Counted from the first letter of the stretch, positions 10,480-22,397 are shown. The stretch is DNA of 64,000 bases from Allolobophora icterica (GCA_963556255.1 OY744604.1:21194566-21258565), one strand, 5' to 3'. Notes: generated by a model not told the origin, from the sequence alone. A program made the numbers and translations.

Positions 10480-11745
10480 CCTGTATTCGCTTGTAGATCA
10501 TTGGCATATCTTGCAGAAGAATGATAATTTTTTCGACTTACAGAAGTCTATGTTGGATCTCAGATCAACACTTGGCTGTGCCATTAAAAACTTAATTGGC
10601 TATAAAATTTCATATTTATATATATATTTCTGAGAAGCAACTCTTAGCTTTTAATTGCAATTTACATTTTTATAGTCTGTAAATTTATATGTTTATATTG
10701 GCCTACAACTTGACTCGTAGTTTATCTTCTCAAGCACTTTAGGAAAGCACGGACTGCGGATCCGTTGTACGCGATAAATGCCTCGGTTGTAAATGGGCTG
10801 ATTATTAAGTGATAAGCAGGGGCGTCTACACCATAGAAACCTTGGAGCAAATGCTCCAAATAAGAAATAGGGGAGAGATCTGTCAGTGTGTGTGCCACCA
10901 TTTTAGGGGGAAGTAAAGGGGAGGGGGAAGAAGAGGGGAAAGGAACGTTGGTCCAATGACTTAGGGGGATAGACGCCCCTGGTGATAAGTAATTAACAAT
11001 GATTTGCAGACGACTAAGCGATGATAGCGAAAAGTCAGGAGGGACTTCAACTGTGATGGAGTGTCCAAATTTGATACTCTCAGAATAGCTGATGAAGATA
11101 AATATCAATAAGGCAAATGTTATGAAGATAAGCGGAAATACGAATTAATGGTGAGAAGATGGAAGAAGTCAGAAGAATCTGCTACTTATAAGAAATGTGG
11201 TTACAACGGACAGAAAATACCATAATGAAGTAGAAAGGGATAGCAACAGAAAAATACGCTTTCGGAAAGAAAAAAGAGCTGCATAGAGGAAGAATGAATA
11301 GGAACGTCAAGAAAAATGGTGAAAACAATTATATGACGTTTGGTACTGTGTGGCTGTGAAAAATGTACAATCAGAAGGGAGGGCATCAGAAGGCTCCCCA
11401 ACAGCAACGCCATATGTTAGGCATATCTTAACCATATGGCAAATTTGCCCATTATTGCGCTACATGTCTTACGGTACAGCAACATGGTGTATGGGACTTC
11501 TATACCATATAAATGTATGTTGTACAAGCATCAAACAATTGGACGAAATACATCGGAATATCAGGTCTTATGGACCTATGTCTTGTTGCTCCTGACAAAA
11601 GAATATAAATCAGACTAATTCCTCCTGGGCAGACATGTTTTAAAGCATAGATATTCAGGCGCACATGTAGATCTCCGACTTACTGAAGATTGGCACAATG
11701 GAGACTTCATTGATAGGTTAATTAATCACTCTTTAAATACGGTGG
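10480..11745. other. Intergenic stretch with no assignable gene
   Basis: AT-rich sequence. A 128-codon minus-strand open frame (11108-10722) has no motif I recognise and no supporting splice or start context. Nothing else stands out. Confidence 0.5.
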
Positions 11746-11748
11746 CAG

Positions 11749-13135
11749 CCATCAATCAATCAATCAATCAATCAATCATCTTTACTGCACGCCAGTAACC
11801 AATAATAATGGGCGTCCCCAAAGGATGAGAGTCCCGCTCGGCAGGGATACCCATTTAAATCAATTCTCAATTCGAGAAAGTAGCTGTACAGGAGGTCCCC
11901 CTCGAGTTCATGTAAAAACAAAAAAATCATAAAGAAGAGAGATATGTAGTATACTCGAGCGGGGAAACCAATTCAGAGCAATCCTTAATTATCCTTAACT
12001 AAAAAACACTTAACTAGAGGACTCCAGGGCCAGTCTCCGGTGTGACCCCGCCGCCATATTCAAGGGTATCAAGGTGAGCTCAAATAGTAATAGGCAGTCT
12101 CATGCGCCAATAAGGTATATTCGCATTCTTTTCTTGAAGTCATATCGATTTGCTGCAGTACAAATTTCCGATGATTTTGGTTTCAAATTGCCGGTCCAGT
12201 CGATTTGATGCTAAATAATCTTATGTTACTACGGGCCTTAGTAGGACGATAGTTGATGCTCCTCTGGCATTGTGTTCGTGCATCATTGAACCAAGTTTAA
12301 AATACACTGTGAAGGAGAGTGGTAGTTGTCCCTGCTCGTAACGGTAAAGAAAGTCACCAACTTGTAAGATTCGAATCTGTTTTATATCTAGCAGCTTCAA
12401 GTCTTTAAAGATGGGTCTCGAGTGGGTAGTTCTTCTAACTCCTTCGACCATTTTAACAGCTTTCTTTTGCAAGATAATTAATTTTTGAAGTCGGGTATCG
12501 TAATTGGACGCCCAAATTAAGTTGCAATAACTAAGATATGGGTAGATTAGTGTGTAATATAACCTCAGTCTAATTTCTTTGGGTAGCAGATGTGCAACTC
12601 TGGATATTATGCAGATATTCTTCGCTATTTTTAATTAGATGTAGTTTATGTGTGTTTTCCAGGTTAAGTGTTGGTCTACAAATACTCCTAAGAATTTAGC
12701 AGATTCTACTTGTGCGATGGGAGCGTGATCAAATGAGAAGGACCAGTCTACTGTTATAATTTTCCTATGGGATTTGAAAACAATGAAATTTGTTTATCAA
12801 TTTTGAGTGTAAGTCTGTTTGCAATAAACCATTAAATAACTTGACCTAATTCGAGATTTACTGTTTCCATGTGGGTTAGCCACGATTGATTGGAGTAAAA
12901 AATATTTGTAACGTCAGCAAATAAAATGAAATGAAGCACAGAAGATACTTTGGCAAAGTCATTTATGTATAATGGAAAGAGGAGTTGTCCCAAATTAGAG
13001 CCTTCGGGAACTCCAAAGGCGATGTGACCTGGGTCAGAGAGTGCTCCGTTGAACAACTCTGTTTGGGTACGATGCTCAAAATAACTATTAAACCATTTTA
13101 TTTGAGTACCTCTGATCGTAATCGTAATCTCCAAA
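11749..13135 (-). pseudogene. CR1-group LINE (family A), 5'-truncated and degenerate
   Basis: The minus strand carries an RT fragment at 13134-12832 with FNSYFEHRTQTELFNG, GVPEGSNLGQLLFPLYINDF and a mutated active site FADVTNIFYS (family pattern FADDTN). Further fragments (12472-12221) match the C-terminal KRAVRMI / TKPIFKDLKLLDIKQIRILQ region seen in the better copy at 46083-48005. The 3' UTR has the characteristic block around CCCCAAAGG...GAGTCCCGCTCGGCAGGG and ends in a (TCAA)n tract at 11756-11778 (plus-strand reading). Multiple stops. Confidence 0.78.
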
Positions 13136-13199
13136 CTTCTAAAGCGCCATCGAAGGCCAAGCGCAGGGCACCAGCCTATTCACGAGCGCTACATCAGAT

Positions 13200-13395
13200 C
13201 AGAGAGGTTTCCAGAGAGTAGTCTAAAAGAGGTTCGAGTCCGGTTTCCAGAAGGCCAAACCAAATCAGAGGAGGTTTCCAGAGAGTGGTCCAAAAGAGGT
13301 CCAAGTACGATTTCCAGCAGGCCAAAAATAAATCAAAAGGGGTTTCCAGAGAGTAGTCCAAAAGAGGTCCAAGTCCGATTTCCAGGGTACCAGAT
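13200..13395 (-). repeat. Triplicated ~62-base unit in the 3' UTR of LINE family B
   Basis: Three imperfect direct copies of a unit containing GGTTTCCAGAGAGT(A/G)GTC and AAAAGAGGT(T/C)C lie at about 13200-13395. The other family B copy (near 30640-30700) has one unit in the same relative position, so the array arose inside the LINE 3' UTR. Confidence 0.7.
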
Positions 13396-15140
13396 CAAGA
13401 GAGGCAGAGCAGCTGTCAAGACGGGTGTCGTTTACGGCGAAAACAATTGGAAGGCGGAGTATCAGATGAGTCACGGTAGGAGTATTTGAAAAGGTAAGAC
13501 TTCAGTTTTTAGTGGAAAGCCCGGAGGGGGGTGATGGATAGAGGAACATGAAGATGAGGATGAAGGACGGGTTGCAATGATGATGGAGGCACTAAGAAAC
13601 TGCGAAATTCAGGGGGGAGATCGTTCCAGAGGCGTGATGCTGTGATGGAAATAGCTCGGTTGGAGAAACTTGAGGTGAGTAGTGACTCGGGGTCGAGAGA
13701 GACTGAGAATTGAGGATGATCGGGTGGAGCGGGTTGTCTGAATGGTGAAGAGACCACGAAGGTACTTGAGCTGGGAATATTGTAGGGTGTTGTAGGTTAG
13801 TGATAGGACTTTGTAATGGATTTGCTTTGGGATTTTTAACCAATGGAGTGATTTAAGGATGGGAGTGATATGATGATGTTTGGGCGTTCTAGTGACAGCT
13901 CTGGCTAGTGAGTTTTGGATAAGCTGTAGACGCTTGATTTGAGTGGATTCAAGGTTGAGGAAAAGAGAATTGCAGTAATCAAGCTTCGAATAACAATGGA
14001 GGCAGCAATGGTGGAGGCAGTTTTATGGTCAAGCATGGGTCGTGTGCGTCGGAGGTCACTAATGTGCATGAAGCAGGAGCGCGAGAGGTTGGAGATGTGG
14101 TTAGAGAAGGAGAGGTGTGGATCAAAAATAACACCAAGATTGCGAACAGGGAAGTCAGAGGTGAAGGTGAGGGACGATGAGTAAGTCGAAAGGTTTATTG
14201 AAGGAACAGGGATTTTCTTGATTTGATCAGGAAGGCCTAGAATGATGAATTCAGTTTTGGAAGGGTTAAGGCAGAGGAGATTGTATGACATCCACTGTGA
14301 AATAAGGTTAACCACGTTGAGTAGTTGTGCGATGACGGTGGAAAAAGAGCCTGGGGAGAAGGATATGAAGAGTTGGGTGTCATCTCCATAGAGATGGTGG
14401 TCGACAGAGGAGGATTTTATGAGATGATTTAAAGGAGTGGTATAAAGGATGAAAAGTAGTGGACCCAGGACGGAGCCTTGAGGGACACCACAGGAAAGAG
14501 GGAGGGGTTGTGAGCAGTGGCTGGAGGCTTTAACAGAGAAGGATCAGGAAGACAAGTAGGACTGGAACCAGAGTAGAGCAGTATCAGAGACGTTACCAAG
14601 AAGATAGTCGTTGAAGAAGGAGGTTGTGATCAGTGGTTTCGAATGCGACGGAGATGTCGAGAAGACAGAGGCAAGAGACTTGCTGATGGCTGACGGCAGA
14701 GACCAGTTTATTGTACAGAGAAGCAAGTAAAGTTTCTGTGGAATGGTGTTTAGTGAAGCCATATTGGTGGGAGTTAAGAAGCGAATTCGAAGAGAGGTAG
14801 TCATTTTGCCGAGAACGTACAATTCCTTCAGTTAATTTTGATGGAAAATAAAGATTAGAGATTGGGCGGTAGTTGGATAGGCTTTCCTTGTCAAGGATTA
14901 CTTTTTTGAGAAGGGGAGTGACAATAGAATGCTTAAAGGCCATAGGAATGTTGCCGGTAGAGAGGGAGAGATTGATAATTTTGGTGATTGCAGGAACCAG
15001 GACAGAGACACAGTCTTTTAGAAGAGAGGTAGGGATAGGATCAAGTTCGCATTGCTTGTTAGGGAGAGAGTTATGGAGGAGTGACACTTCTGCTTCAGAG
15101 GCAGGAGAGAGAATTGGGAACGATGACTGAGAGGAAGTGG
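13200..15140 (-). pseudogene. L2-like LINE (family B), RT to 3' UTR
   Basis: Minus strand: a 164-codon frame at 15087-14593 contains the RT fingers and palm start (LDPIPTSLLKDC, NYRPISNLYFPSKL, LLDISVAFETTDHNLLLQRL). Later frames (14315-13905, 13757-13509) contain [18 protein letters not shown] and the C-terminal TASRLWNDLPPEFR segment. The normal AFD of the palm is AFE here and the frames are interrupted, so the copy is dead. It has its own 3' UTR with a tandem repeat (separate entry). Another copy in the opposite orientation is at 29128-30705. Confidence 0.8.
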
Positions 15141-16240
15141 AGGAGGAGTAGGCTATTTTGTTAAGGATAATCTTAAATATCAGCTATGTACTCCTATGAT
15201 TCGGGGTAATGAACACGAAACCTATGAAAGCCATTTTTATTAAGTTGAACCTTAAAAATTGCTATGTGACTACTTGTAAAGGGTAAACCATTGTCTCTCA
15301 TCGATTCAAGAGAGTGTCAGCATAGGTCCTTACTCATAGAGAGAGCAAACGCCAATGATGATCAACCTCAGATGTCGGAAGAATATCAGTTGTAGCAGGT
15401 AAGCATGTTAACGACCATCATCATTTCGAGAATGAAATAGGATAATTCAAACTAATATAATTTAAACATTAAAACACGTTTTAAACAATGATAGCATCTA
15501 ACCAGAACTCATAAAGGGTGCATATTTAAAGAGGATAGATTTCAGCCGTCAGTCGAGGTATCCGTTGCGACCAGTGTAACATAAGTTAATGACCATCATG
15601 TATAGAGAATAATCTAGCATAACTCAAAGATAGAAATACTGCTCGAAACAGAGTAGAAAACCTCTAATATAAACAGCAAACAGAATAAAGTAGCTCTGAT
15701 AAAAAAAACACCTTCAGTTTACATCATAAAGAGGTGCATATCTTTTTTTTATCTTGCTCCTCCTCAAACAGATCGCTGCCCGGAAAATCCAAACAGAGAT
15801 AAAGAAAAATAACGGAAATAAAAAAAATAAGACTGAAATAAAGAGAGCAGACATTTAGAACTCAAAGGAGATTATACAATGATCAGATGTTCGCTTAGAG
15901 GTGATAATCGGTTCACTTTATACAGCCACGAGATCACTCGTTTGCTTAATATCATGAGAAAATTATAAGTAGCCAAGTCGATAATACCAAGATCAGAGTC
16001 TTATTTATACAAGTAATTAACTTTGCAAATAAAACACTGATGTATTGTATAGGAAGGCGTAGTAAGAAGCTAGGTACAAGGGTCACGGTAGAACATCGAA
16101 CGCTGATAACCGCGGATGGGAGAGATCCCAGAAGTGGTTCAGGAGTCGTTACCCGTGGTATCCAGTAGTCGCACTTGCAGACTTAACACTTGCGAACTTA
16201 ACATAGTGCCTGACACAGCCTTAAACAATACATTGTCGCT
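15141..16240. other. AT-rich stretch, nothing assignable
   Basis: No open frame with a recognisable motif. Two short partly similar blocks around ATCAACCTCAGATGTCGG and GACCATCAT (15360-15610) hint at old repeat sequence, but I cannot define units. Confidence 0.4.
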
Positions 16241-16243
16241 TTT

Positions 16244-17050
16244 AAAGTAGCATTTTCTCTAGGTCTCTCATGGAGTAGATCTTGGTTGTCTTGGCTCCCG
16301 GATCCTTTGACAGCTGGAGATACACTGTCCCTCCCGCTGCCCAGGTGGAGACGCAGTTCCTCGTGCAATTCCAATTTCCATGGGACAGATGCTCGTTAAT
16401 ATAAACATGAGTCTTGCGCAGTTTGATGCGTGCTCTGTAGATGAGATTTCGACTTTCAATTGATGTAAATTTAACGACTCTCGGCCTCTGTTTTTCCTTG
16501 CCTTTCCTGGGTAGTCTATAAGCATTCAAGATGTCTGCTTCTGTGAGATGCAGTCCAAGCGTGGAGTTGCATAACTCCAGAGTCGTCTGGGTCGCCTCCT
16601 CTCTGCAGACTCTCTCGAGCCTGTGACATCGCACGATTCCACGAGACCATGCAGATACAAATTGGGCAATCTCGCCTCGGTGTCCAGTTGAGTTAACCTG
16701 ATGCGTAACTGAGAATTTTCCTCCTCAAGGTGAGTTTGATTGTTTTGTGGAGCCTCTAGTTGTGTATGTACTCGGTCGTTGATTTTCTTTTCGATCACCG
16801 GGTCCAGCCTGAGAAGAACCTTTTCAATAATCTTGTCAATTTTCTTGTCAAGCAAATCTTCATTGGCAGGAGATAAGGTAGTTTCCAGTCTTTGCACTAG
16901 AAGCTCCGTTACTTTTTCGTCCTTTAGGAGCTCTACCAGCTCCTCAATTGTCAAGTTGTTTTTTGCCATAATATCGAAGAAGATTATGTTAAGTACACTG
17001 TTGGACAAAATGTTTACCTGAACAGCGTAGAAGACGTCTAGTCCAGTAGA
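16244..17050 (-). pseudogene. LINE ORF1-like protein (coiled coil plus RNA-binding fold), frameshifted
   Basis: The minus strand from about 16970 (MAKNNLTIEELVELL) encodes a helical, charged N-terminal region with a probable coiled coil (about 16900-16690), then RLPNLYLHGLVES, which resembles the start of the RNA-binding domain in LINE ORF1 proteins. The frame shifts near 16625-16650, and the second frame (16634-16242) gives LGLHLTEADILNAYRLPRKG, RPRVVKFTSIESRNLIYRAR and THVYINEHLSHGNW, which match the usual order DI..AYR, RP.IVKF, R..I...AR and YINE.L of that domain. No matching ORF2 follows directly downstream. 17051-17440 holds nothing clear. Confidence 0.68.
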
Positions 17051-17439
17051 AAAAGTAATGTTATGATGCACAGTCTACAGATCCCATTCGTCGTATAGCG
17101 TACACTTCGTAAGCACTCGTCAAGTAGAGCGAATCTCAGCAGGCAGCATACGATTAGCATGAAGTGCCCATCCCATGTGTGTTAATCCTCGACAACTTCA
17201 GTAGAGTTTTCGGCGTCAAAATTCCTTATTTCACCATTTGTTCGCAAATAATTTTGTTTCTCTTTCGCTACTGTCAAATCTTAGCAGAATCGAAGACATT
17301 AAATCAGAATTTCCGTTCGCGGAACCAGTATTTACATTTCTTTAACAGAGCGACTGTGACTGGTGACCAACCTACTCGACAGCTATAGTTAGTATAAGGG
17401 CCCACCTGCAATTGCTATCGCCCTATACATTCGTACATG

Positions 17440-17700
17440 CATAATGCATACATACTTGCATACACACATACGTACATAAAAACTTTCATGCATACATGAA
17501 TATGCACACATACATGCATACATACATATATGCATACATGCATACACACACAGTATTACACACATGCATGCATGCATGTACGCATGCATACATACATACA
17601 TACATACATACATACATACATACATACATACATACATACATACATACATACATACATACCTACATACATACATACATACATACATACATACATACATACA

Positions 17701-17730
<30 letters not shown>
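17440..17730. repeat. (CATA)n microsatellite, 5' side of an LTR insertion
   Basis: Degenerate then near-pure CATA repeat, pure from about 17580. It stops at the LTR at 17731 and resumes as CATACATA beyond the second LTR (20183), so one tract was split. The tyrosine/histidine-rich open frames here are products of the repeat. Confidence 0.95.
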
Positions 17731-17731
<1 letters not shown>

Positions 17732-18129
17732 GTAGCGGCGGTTGAAGTGACCACTACTAGATTTAGATCGAGAGAGAGAGACTGAACACGTTGTCGTTGA
17801 CGATGTTTATTCATACGAATGTTATACACGCTAGGACCCCGTGTCCCGGTTGACAAACGGGACAGAGATCCGGCCTAAGCCGTGTGACGAACGCGCTGGA
17901 TCCCGATCTCTCTCTGCTCTCTCTGCCTTAAGGGCTTCCATTTATATAGCCCTATTTAAACCTTCCTACACGGCATACCTTTACCTGGCGCCAGTCAGTC
18001 TGTCTGCACGTGCATCTGCCAGCTCCCCACGCTCAGACTGTAGGCGTACATTCCTCTGAAGACTGGCCACCGAAGGTAATTATAATGACCAGTCCAGACG
18101 GATGCATCTTAAAGGCCTACCCCCCTACA
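17731..18129 (-). repeat. LTR (3' copy in element orientation)
   Basis: 399 bases, TG...CA ends, near-identical to 19784-20182. Plus-strand landmarks are the GAGAGAGAGACTGAACACG block near 17770 and the GGCGCCAGTCAGTCTG block near 17987. Confidence 0.9.
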
Positions 18130-19126
18130 TACGACCACTCTTTGAAAAAACGTTTGTCCTCTAATGTAAGATGCATGCATGAAATAACAGTTTAAACAAT
18201 ATCTAACAGATACCTAAATGCAATAGCGGCGAATAAATGAAATGTTACAAAGTCATCAAAAGAATCAGCAGCTTAAGGCAGTTCATCAGTTGTCCGAATA
18301 CTAGTCGTCAAAATCGGTTACATCGTACTAAATCACTGCAATTCAAACATACGTATACATCATTAAGAAATATCTGCTGCACATGGTGTTCACTGTTCAG
18401 TGCGCGTTCATATCTATTAACCACGTTTAGAGCAGACTAAGTATTGGGTCATGACAGTATGCAATAAGATTCCGTAAAAGTGCTACAAAACATCTTCGTA
18501 CTTTTGCGACTCAATAGCGTATTCCGCGTTTAATCTGTGTAGCGGGCTAAATCTGGGTCCGACAAAAGGTACGCATCCCCTCGAACGCATTTTCAGTAAT
18601 GCCTGTGTTCCTGTGTAAGGGAGTATCACTTGCTTTTAAGACAGAAAGGCATATCATGCCATCATGAGACCATGACATTGTGGACTATCTACTCTGTTGC
18701 TGGTTATAGTGGTCGGCGCGCAGCAACTCAATTAGCTTAATTAGCTGACTTTGGCGACGTAACGTCTTTCGAGGAAATCATGTATACAAAATAGTTGACT
18801 GCATGCCTGGTATAACTCTGTTTCATGAAAGCCAGATGCAGAGGCACCGATCAAACTCGGCCACAGTACTGATGCGCTTAATTAGAGCGGTAGCAACACA
18901 AATTAGGCACATGAGAGGAAAACGTCTAAATAGTCTACATGTATTAAGATCCTTAGAAGCTTAAAATCATAGCTAATCAAATCCATTTAAAATACAGAAC
19001 TGCTAGAATGCTAGGACTACAATAAATACAAAGAGTTATCATTGGCCATAGATAATAATAAATTGTGCTAATAAACCCATTAATCAAAAATATCAAAATT
19101 ATTAGTTACGCCAAACAATATATAAA

Positions 19127-19561
19127 TTAAACAATCAACTTCGAAATGAAGAAAACGTTGCCTTTCCAGTCCATGGATAAACCTTCAGCAATTAGACCGT
19201 TTCTCATGAAGACAGATTCTGGAATCGAAGAATGGCGGTAGTTGCAGGCAAACTGTTCGAGAGTGATTATAGGATGAAGCACTGAGACGACGAGGAAACG
19301 ATGAGGAAACGATGGAAGTTGAATGGCGATGAAGCCGGGCACCACACGTCTAACCAGATAAGTGATCGTTAAGAAGAATGTTACCATGAAGTGTAGCGGT
19401 GACGGCAGCGGAGAAACGTGAAGTCGTGAGCGAACGGTGAGGCGCACCAGTCGGAGTTGATGTGAGGCGCAATGGCGTAGGCTCTCGGAATCGGTGTCGA
19501 AAGGATCCAGCAGGTAGCAGGACGTCGTGGCATCTGTAGTCCCGACGGCATTCTTGTCCAC
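19127..19561 (-). CDS. Unrecognised 144-codon frame inside the LTR element
   Basis: I do not recognise this protein. It is the longest frame of the element interior and starts MDKNAVGTTDATTSC. Its end, EGLSMDWKGNVFF, is weakly like the GLAVDW..N.Y(W/F) segment of YWTD beta-propeller repeats (LDL-receptor family), which could mean a captured host exon, but a single short likeness is weak evidence. It may equally be non-coding. Confidence 0.25.
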   Translation of the reverse strand: MDKNAVGTTDATTSCYLLDPFDTDSESLRHCASHQLRLVRLTVRSRLHVSPLPSPLHFMVTFFLTITYLVRRVVPGFIAIQLPSFPHRFLVVSVLHPIITLEQFACNYRHSSIPESVFMRNGLIAEGLSMDWKGNVFFISKLIV

Positions 19562-19783
19562 GGTGATGATGTCGGACGTCTGATAAGGTCTTGCGATGTT
19601 GTCGGCGTCTTCGGATCGTCGTCAACGGCGTCACTGACAGAAGATGGCGAGTTGCGTCAGCCGACAGTTCAGGAACTGGCCGTTGATATAGAATCGTTCA
19701 AGATGCACCAGCGGTCGGGAACTTAGGTACGAAAGGGAACTTAGGTACGAAAAGGATTCGAAACCGTGGCTTCTCCACCAAGT

Positions 19784-20181
19784 TGTAGCGGCGGTTGAAG
19801 TGACCACTACTAGATTTAGATCGAGAGAGAGAGACTGAACACGTTGTCGTTGACGATGTTTATTCATACGAATGTTATACACGCTAGGACCCCGTGTCCC
19901 GGTTGACAAACGGGACAGAGATCCGGCCTAAGCCGTGTGACGAACGCGCTGGATCCCGATCTCTCTCTGCTCTCTCTGCCTCAAGGGCTTCCATTTATAT
20001 AGCCCTATCTAAACCTTCCTACACGGCATACCTTTACCTGGCGCCAGTCAGTCTGTCTGCACGTGCATCTGCCAGCTCCCCACGCTCAGACTGTAGGCGT
20101 ACATTCCTCTGAAGACTGGCCACCGAAGTTAATTATAATGACCAGTCCAGACGGATGCATCTTAAAGGCTTTCCCCCCTAC

Positions 20182-20182
<1 letters not shown>
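19784..20182 (-). repeat. LTR (5' copy in element orientation)
   Basis: 399 bases, same ends as 17731-18129. It is followed on the minus strand by ACTTGGTGGAGAAGCC, the likely primer-binding site. Confidence 0.9.
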
Positions 20183-20228
<46 letters not shown>

Positions 20229-20233
20229 TACGA
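20183..20233. repeat. (CA)n microsatellite next to the LTR
   Basis: CATACATA then a (CA)n run to about 20222 and CATACATA again; the continuation of the tract interrupted by the LTR element. Confidence 0.9.
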
Positions 20234-20504
20234 ACTTCAAGTGTTAGACATATTTTATTACTAACAATGTATACGTGTGATTTCTTGTATTTCATGAATA
20301 GATCTAATTGACACAAATACCATTTAGAATTCAGATTGAAAACAGCTGGAAAAGAGATACCCCGATTGGATATGACTGACGCATGAATAATTATAAAAAT
20401 GCATCCAGATGCCTAACGAAGCGCCGTCCATATGAATTGTTCATAAGCTAACAATATCAGTTCGGTGTTACCTAAAAATGGTCAAAACATCTTGATGAAA
20501 TATT

Positions 20505-20585
20505 ATGTTTAAAGGAGTTTTACATAGCGCCCTTTCAAGATGCCTGCTCAGGAGCACTCCTTGTCCAACCACGGTCGAAAAACGC
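20505..20585 (-). repeat. LINE 3'-tail fragment
   Basis: TACATAGCGCCCTTTCAAGA followed by CTGCTCAGGAGCACTCC is the reverse of the L2-type LINE tail found at 7200-7260, 9390-9430, 25305-25370 and 57620-57655. Only the end is present. The rest of 20234-20860 shows nothing else. Confidence 0.65.
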
Positions 20586-20867
20586 AGTTTTGATTACAGT
20601 AACAAAAATATGACTTCTATGACATCTATGTGGGTTAGGGCATAGTAGGATATATGTTTTGGTTTAAAATGAACTTTGGCACAACCAGAAAGGTTGCTCC
20701 AGTACTAAAACATAAGTGTGGAAGAAAGATTGCATCACATTTATTGCATCTAACATTGTCGCCGAGCAATTGAAGTTTCCTCTACTTTCGCAGGTGAAAA
20801 CCATTGAAAATACCTTATTGAAAAAGGCGTTAAAATAGTGCCTCCTTTTTGGGGTTGTTTCTAGTTT

Positions 20868-21112
20868 CTAATGTTGAGTTTGGTTGGTGAATTTGGTGAG
20901 TTTGGTTGGTGAGTTTGGTGAGTTTGTTGAGTTTGGTGAGTTCGGTGAGTTGTGTTGGTGAGTTTTGTCACTTTGGAGAGTTTGGTGACTTTGGTGAGTT
21001 TGGTTGGTGACTTTGGTGAGTTTGGTTGGTGAGTTTGGTGAGTTTGGTCGGTGATTTTGGTGAGGCCGGTGAGTTTTGTTTGTGAGTTTGGTGAGTTTGG
21101 TTGGTGTATTTG
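20868..21112. repeat. Minisatellite of GTTTGGTGA units
   Basis: Tandem short units of the type GAGTTTGGTGA and GTTTGGTTGGTGA, imperfect, about 245 bases. Confidence 0.88.
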
Positions 21113-21935
21113 CCCATGTCTAACTGCAAATTATTGGTAGACCATCTTATTTTTGGTATTTCTTATGAAACCCCAATCCGCCATTTTGAAAATCATTTTT
21201 GAGGGTGTTCCCCTGGACCGATTTTGTCCGATATTGGTTTCTGAGCAGGAAACCGTTTAAAAGTCCTCTGAAGTACTTTCGCTCAGGACTAAAATGCAAA
21301 TTATTGGTATTACTATTGGTATTTTTTAGGAAACCGCCAAACCGCCATTTTGGAATTCATGTTTAGGAGTGTTCCCGTGGTCCAATGGTATTTCTTAGGA
21401 AACCGCCAATCCGCCATTTTGAAATTCATTTTTGGGAGTGTTCCCGTGGTCCGATTTTGTCCGATTTTGGGTATGTTATTCAGCAATGGTTTCTGAGCAG
21501 GAAACCGTTTAAAAATCTTCTAAAGCACTTTTGCATATGTCTAACTGCAAATTATTTTTAGCCCCCTATTATTACTGGTATTTCTGAGGACACCCCAAAT
21601 CCACTATTTTTAAACTAATTTTTGGGGTGTTCCCCTGGACCAATTTTGTCCGATTTCTGATATGTTATTGAGCGATGGTTTCTGAGTAAGAAACTGTTTT
21701 AAAAGTTTCTGAAGCACTCTTGCCCATGTCTTGATGCAAATCATTGGTAGGGCCCCCTATCATCATTGGTATATCTTAGGCAACCCCCAATCCACCATTT
21801 TGAAGTTCATTTTGGGGGGTGTTCCCCTTGACCGATTTTGTCCGATTTTGGATATGTTATTCAGCAACGGTTTTTGAGCAGAACTCCGTTCAAAATGCTT
21901 GTGAAGCAATTTTTCCCAGGTCCAACTGTAAATTG
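21113..21935. repeat. Tandem array, four diverged units of roughly 190-230 bases
   Basis: Each unit has the same ordered blocks: CCCATGTCTAACTGCAAATT, TTGGTATTTCTTAGGA, CCGCCATTTTGAAATTCA, GGTGTTCCCCTGGACCGATT, TTGTCCGATTTTGG and TTTCTGAGCAGGAAACCGTT. The TTGTCCGAT block recurs near 21225, 21455, 21640 and 21835. One unit has an internal duplication of about 60 bases (21340-21430). I see no protein coding. 21936-22397 next to it holds nothing assignable. Confidence 0.85.
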
Positions 21936-22397
21936 CCTGGACTATAGCTCAATAGTCGCATAATGCGGTAGCCTATATTGGAATAACTTCAGAGCCATGG
22001 CAGCAAAGTTAAGCGGCACACCAGAAATATAATTTCTATACCAGACACTATCCTATGCACAGGAGCACAAAATTAAGGTCTGCCAAACAGAATCCTTTCT
22101 GGTCACTATGCCCTAATGTGCATATCACATGGATTGCAAATCGGCGACCATCTAAGATTCACATGGCGACAATATGGTCTAGAGTCTAGACAGACATATG
22201 GCAGACATATGGACGACATTACTGAACCCAGATATAGGCCTGCCTATATCAATGATCTGTACCAAAGCAGAAACGTCACACGTTGAAAATATGGTGAGAA
22301 TATGATAAAAAAAACTCCAGTACCGGTTTCATATATCCTAAACTCAGGGCCATGTAGCACATTGTAGTTTCCAGATTTGGACCGTCAATCGATAGAG

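Larger units (their letters stand above)
17731..20182 (-). mobile_element. Young coding-poor LTR retrotransposon
   Basis: Two direct repeats of equal length, 17731-18129 and 19784-20182 (399 bases each), start TGTAGCGG and end CCTACA, i.e. TG...CA LTR ends. I see about five differences between them, so the insertion is recent. Orientation is minus: in that direction each LTR has TATATAAA (near 17951/20004), and AATAAA (near 17809), and a primer-site-like TGGTGGAGAAGCC starts two to three bases inside the LTR at 19780. The 1654-base interior has no gag or pol motifs; its longest frame is 144 codons (19561-19127). The flanks are CATA on both sides, but because the target is a (CATA)n tract the duplication length cannot be proved. 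This looks like a non-autonomous element depending on another LTR family. Confidence 0.85.

Noticed and set aside
13225..13260. GGTTCGAGTCC resembling a tRNA T-arm
   Set aside because: Part of the tandem unit in the 3' UTR of LINE family B; no anticodon arm or A box in position.
17440..17735. Regular CATA repeat resembling a repeat-spacer array
   Set aside because: It is a continuous tetranucleotide microsatellite without unique spacers; the genome is animal, so CRISPR is not expected.
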